Below are positions 7,101 through 8,772 of a stretch of DNA of 8,772 nucleotides, one piece after another. The translations under genes were made by a program, and so were the position numbers. The stretch's first letter is position 1. Every line of letters begins with the position of its first letter. This DNA is from Euryarchaeota archaeon UBA226 (GTDB lineage: Archaea > Thermoplasmatota > Poseidoniia > Poseidoniales > Poseidoniaceae): the NCBI GenBank assembly GCA_002505935.1, contig DAWL01000182.1, positions 1-8,772 on the forward strand, written 5' to 3'. The notes under the pieces are model-generated. The model saw only the letters and a program-made list of their open reading frames with translations. It was not told the origin of the DNA and did not search any database.

Positions 7101-8223
7101 CGCGTTTCATGTTGACCGCACCAAAATATCCAATCAACAGACTGAACCATAGAATTGCAGCACCAGATAGTGAGCCTCCGGCTTCAAACTTAACTGGACC
7201 AAGATGCAATGTCAAATTGCCACCGGTCATCCATGCCATTGCGATCAAGACTGCGGTAACTAGACCCAAAGATGCACGCTCAATGACCACTTGCGCATCC
7301 TTCAATTGCGGTGAAATTGCCAACAGGCCTTGTGCAAATATGATGAATACCATCAGAGACAAGGCACTGCCACTACCATCATTGAACAACTCATAGAGTA
7401 TCGGCATAAAAGAGGCGATTACAGCAACCACGGAAAACACGAGGCTACGATTGCTCTGCAATCCAATCCACATACCAAGTATACTGAGAACTACTATTGC
7501 AATCCCCAATTCATAACTGACCGTCTCATTGGACCATTCCATCCAAGTTCCTAAGCCAACTACGAGTAGAGCCAAAGGAGTCAGCGAAGCGACGAACCAA
7601 GACAGGACCCCCGTCCCAGTTTCTTTTACTTCCAAGTACCACCAACTGGCAAGCCCAAGAAGTACAGCAGCAGCACCTTGAATATAGATGGCACTGGATG
7701 CAGGCACCCACCCTTCGTCCTTAAACGGGCGAGACTCTTCAACAAGCCAAGACCAATTCAACAAACCTTCAGGATCAGCTGCAAAAGCCATTGCCCACCG
7801 TATAGTCCAGAAGACCCCGGCTGCAGCAAAGAACAGGCCCATGCCTAGAATATAGTCATGCATAACCGCTAATTCACCATGTCTTCTTCTTTGATACTCA
7901 ACAGCCCAAATCATTAGTGAGGCTGTGGCAAGTCCTCCCAATCCCAACATCAAGTAACGTTCATTGGTCTCTCCCTGTGTAAATGCAATGTAAAACAGAC
8001 CACCCCACAATCCAATGAATGCTACCCCGAATAACCAAAATTGGGCTAAGCGTTCAATCAATGGAATCTGACCAGAAACTGGCATCTGTACAACCTGATT
8101 CGAGGCAGGAGCTGCAAGCGATTGGTCGAGAAGAGATGCGGGTTTAGCAAGGCTGCCACTAGCAGCAGTTCTCTTTCTTGGGGTAGGTCTACGGGGAGGT
8201 GCAGGCATGTCAATCAAGTTCAT
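4159..8223 (-). CDS. Giant polytopic membrane protein, about 35 membrane segments, unknown function
   Basis: A 1354-residue integral membrane protein that I do not recognise. Residues 1-55 form a Pro/Ala-rich, basic tail (RRPTPRKR at 11-18), probably cytoplasmic by the positive-inside rule. From about 58 to 1205 hydrophobic stretches follow almost without pause; I count roughly 35, with short loops. The main extramembrane interruptions are 150-174, 581-636 (a soluble insert with PVFDPKTG), 970-1001 and a Trp-rich acidic loop at 1091-1114. After the last helix comes an acidic Ser/Glu/Lys/Pro linker (1213-1285), then a compact soluble domain (1286-1354, one Cys, closing VNFDNMGRAVLSFEAD). No transporter, glycosyltransferase, kinase or ATPase motif is visible. 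Loose resemblance to very large many-helix DUF proteins such as DUF2339 is only by general shape. ATG at 8208 (MPAPPRR) is an alternative start. It lies 42 bases downstream of the anchored surface protein gene, probably in one operon. Confidence 0.9.
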   Translation of the reverse strand: MNLIDMPAPPRRPTPRKRTAASGSLAKPASLLDQSLAAPASNQVVQMPVSGQIPLIERLAQFWLFGVAFIGLWGGLFYIAFTQGETNERYLMLGLGGLATASLMIWAVEYQRRRHGELAVMHDYILGMGLFFAAAGVFWTIRWAMAFAADPEGLLNWSWLVEESRPFKDEGWVPASSAIYIQGAAAVLLGLASWWYLEVKETGTGVLSWFVASLTPLALLVVGLGTWMEWSNETVSYELGIAIVVLSILGMWIGLQSNRSLVFSVVAVIASFMPILYELFNDGSGSALSLMVFIIFAQGLLAISPQLKDAQVVIERASLGLVTAVLIAMAWMTGGNLTLHLGPVKFEAGGSLSGAAILWFSLLIGYFGAVNMKRVPWMPVGLAFALFLIPSPSNQYTWAVTLLMLPYLLWKPDSRHWVRQATFCCAAFAFLIVDWMSHAERTSGVQFWGSIEGNLIHIIPLALLSIGEWARRLGRISGNTFRIAMMLVVVSPSMLIEANSLIPWAFSLYLLIVAAEVSRRDVEGLKQRMEASLTIFTSMGLTTLLAAFGRLEITWKGMPELDGFNLVLALIAIAYFALGKFSKVDELDIGHLHAWMLQSGGRLPVFDPKTGVVTVPKPKVQDLENPDWLSKSWGPLAKASLIGPLILFGISLASVDSAALLDKYWVILLALPVAVLISAVLNTKESTAVSRAVAVSILWFLALPLSIKFHENGDFNGSLEMSRFLFDAILLAGPLAVHLILQKRGLTEAEMSRNADSVALIGLLLIGTLDTSGGLVFFTMFAIVAHNIWLHSLTGVAYFAPFTLLYMGTHPGMPGGILNQILGTGALSDLLLSNGYMLDFRVSRILGWFGAALAMMMIVRIIQDRRNPPEHDARLSFIWSALVLMVSMQAVLIEDAYLLLIMVTIIVVLGWAAGRSEVFVFAPWAYLIAFPSAIDATVDGLSGGEVMGYSTLLSGIVTMLFSLMARNGSMFKFSFPVVDTRDGPRNLLFHSTNQDRELIQKYMYGSGLILLFLSFDIYYGISTVLAATWVTYDSYKNGERNLFLFSPLLHVIALANVERMTETISVFGQDVTGYGGWILVMWGIAFSTFAWKQWYPEWGWSEDGSDYWAWNDRMGMLGVIYFCIGIWWAGFDFSTLLVALIIILFGGAMVAIDPESAWRRAMGVASSTLGGIVALVGDHNQTLGGIVLIIAGLAAFIQAVMYFQRWGVGMGQISVEEGQVVAEAMDIPAPVKSEKSEESESATSAPKTPSIAESKEEDEDDSQSPRLIPDVEEAPVAEGVLDMSKMSPECSAAVIDLMNGLVDSGQGYKIQLNESMANKIRSALLTTDFSGFIPRVNFDNMGRAVLSFEADASA

Positions 8224-8265
8224 GACTGACGAACAGACCTTAAATCATGAGCCGGATAGAAGCGT

Positions 8266-8772
8266 TCACTCAATGATTTCAGCATCATTGATAACTTTGC
8301 GGCCAAACATCAATCCTACAATAAACAGAACGAGGCCGAATACGGCACTGATTGCAGCGACTTCCATGACTCCCATTCCAGAAGATGAGAACTTAGGTGA
8401 TTCTTCGACCATTTCGCCCACCAACATGACATCAACAGTTACTAAAGGTGAAGAAGACGTCCCACTGATCGCTCTAATCGATATCGAATGATTACCTTGC
8501 AATTCTATACCCGGTAAATGCTCCAAATTATGATACAGGTCAGTATGTGATAATTCAGCGCTAGACTCATGGTCATAAGAGTGTAAATTAGCCCAGTGAT
8601 CTCGCAGATGATTAGAGCGCCATTGTACTGAATCAACAGCACCATTGAGTTGCAAATCGATATATTCTCCTGGAGTCAAATGAATCAAACTATCATGCGA
8701 AGTTGGAGTTGTAACATTGATACTGATATTACTGTTGAAAGAATAACTTCTCTCGGCAGCCTCCATTAGTGC
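8266..8772 (-). CDS. C-terminal part of an exported protein with one C-terminal membrane anchor; 5' end outside the window
   Basis: The frame is open to the window edge (two more codons upstream of the Met at 8766), and no signal peptide is present, so I read this as the last 168 or so residues of a longer surface protein rather than a gene starting at 8766. Residues counted from that Met: about 1-128 are polar, rich in Ser, Asn, His and Thr, with alternating hydrophobic residues suggesting beta strands (ISINVTT, YIDLQLN, SISIRAI, LVTVDVMLV). This resembles an Ig-like or other beta-sandwich module next to a membrane, with sequons NIS, NVT and NHS. A hydrophobic helix at 132-155 is followed by a short tail beginning GRK, giving an outside-facing domain with a cytoplasmic C-terminus. 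I recognise no family. It precedes the giant membrane protein gene on the same strand by 42 bases, so the two may act together in the cell envelope. Confidence 0.75.
   Translation of the reverse strand, partial: ALMEAAERSYSFNSNISINVTTPTSHDSLIHLTPGEYIDLQLNGAVDSVQWRSNHLRDHWANLHSYDHESSAELSHTDLYHNLEHLPGIELQGNHSISIRAISGTSSSPLVTVDVMLVGEMVEESPKFSSSGMGVMEVAAISAVFGLVLFIVGLMFGRKVINDAEIIE

Noticed and set aside
8224..8265. Possible separate promoter (TTTAA-like patch near 8240-8246, - strand) for the giant membrane protein
   Set aside because: The patch is short and only about 20 bases from the ATG, closer than a normal archaeal TATA box; co-transcription with the upstream gene is simpler.
8207..8491. 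A 94-residue + strand frame across the junction of the two - strand membrane genes
   Set aside because: It is antisense to both coding ends and lacks motifs; the - strand frames show clear membrane helices.
1..8772. Search for defence system, CRISPR, IS element, tRNA or riboswitch
   Set aside because: Apart from an 80-base and a few shorter spacers the DNA is filled by genes; no spaced direct repeats, transposase motifs or tRNA-like folds were seen.

Overview
The window is gene-dense (eight protein genes, almost no non-coding DNA). It looks like part of a streamlined marine archaeal genome, most plausibly the Marine Group II/Poseidoniales lineage of Thermoplasmatota. That assignment is an inference from several things: very short or negative gene spacing, an M-A-G-C lipobox on a secreted subtilase, a very large lineage-type membrane protein, and an aerobic fatty-acid dehydrogenase beside molybdenum-cofactor accessory genes. 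No rRNA, tRNA or ribosomal protein is present to prove it, and a bacterial source is not strictly excluded.

Left part (1-2105, + strand): the 3' end of an MCAD-like acyl-CoA dehydrogenase, a MocA/MobA-like nucleotidyltransferase starting on the very next base, and an XdhC-family protein follow each other as one apparent operon. The last two normally serve maturation and insertion of molybdenum cofactor (MCD form) for xanthine dehydrogenase/CO dehydrogenase-type hydroxylases. No hydroxylase is in the window, so it should lie upstream or elsewhere. Facing this operon on the - strand, with 3' ends overlapping by 17 bases, is an oligoribonuclease (Orn) with a complete DEDDh active site, a family better known from bacteria and mitochondria than from archaea.

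Middle (2632-4162): an 80-base divergent spacer holds a small perfect inverted repeat and a weak TATA-like box. It separates orn from a 71-residue acidic helical protein and a lipid-anchored S8 (subtilisin-like) protease on the + strand. The protease has an intact Asp/His/Ser triad but no room for the usual inhibitory propeptide.

Right part (4159-8772, - strand): a 1354-residue protein with roughly 35 membrane segments, a basic proline-rich N-terminal tail and an acidic linker leading to a small soluble C-terminal domain. Upstream on the same strand is the 3' end of a gene for an exported protein anchored by one C-terminal membrane helix. The stop codons of the protease and the giant membrane protein overlap tail to tail. 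I recognise no family for the giant protein; it is the most novel object here. I see no mobile element, CRISPR array, RNA gene or defence system.
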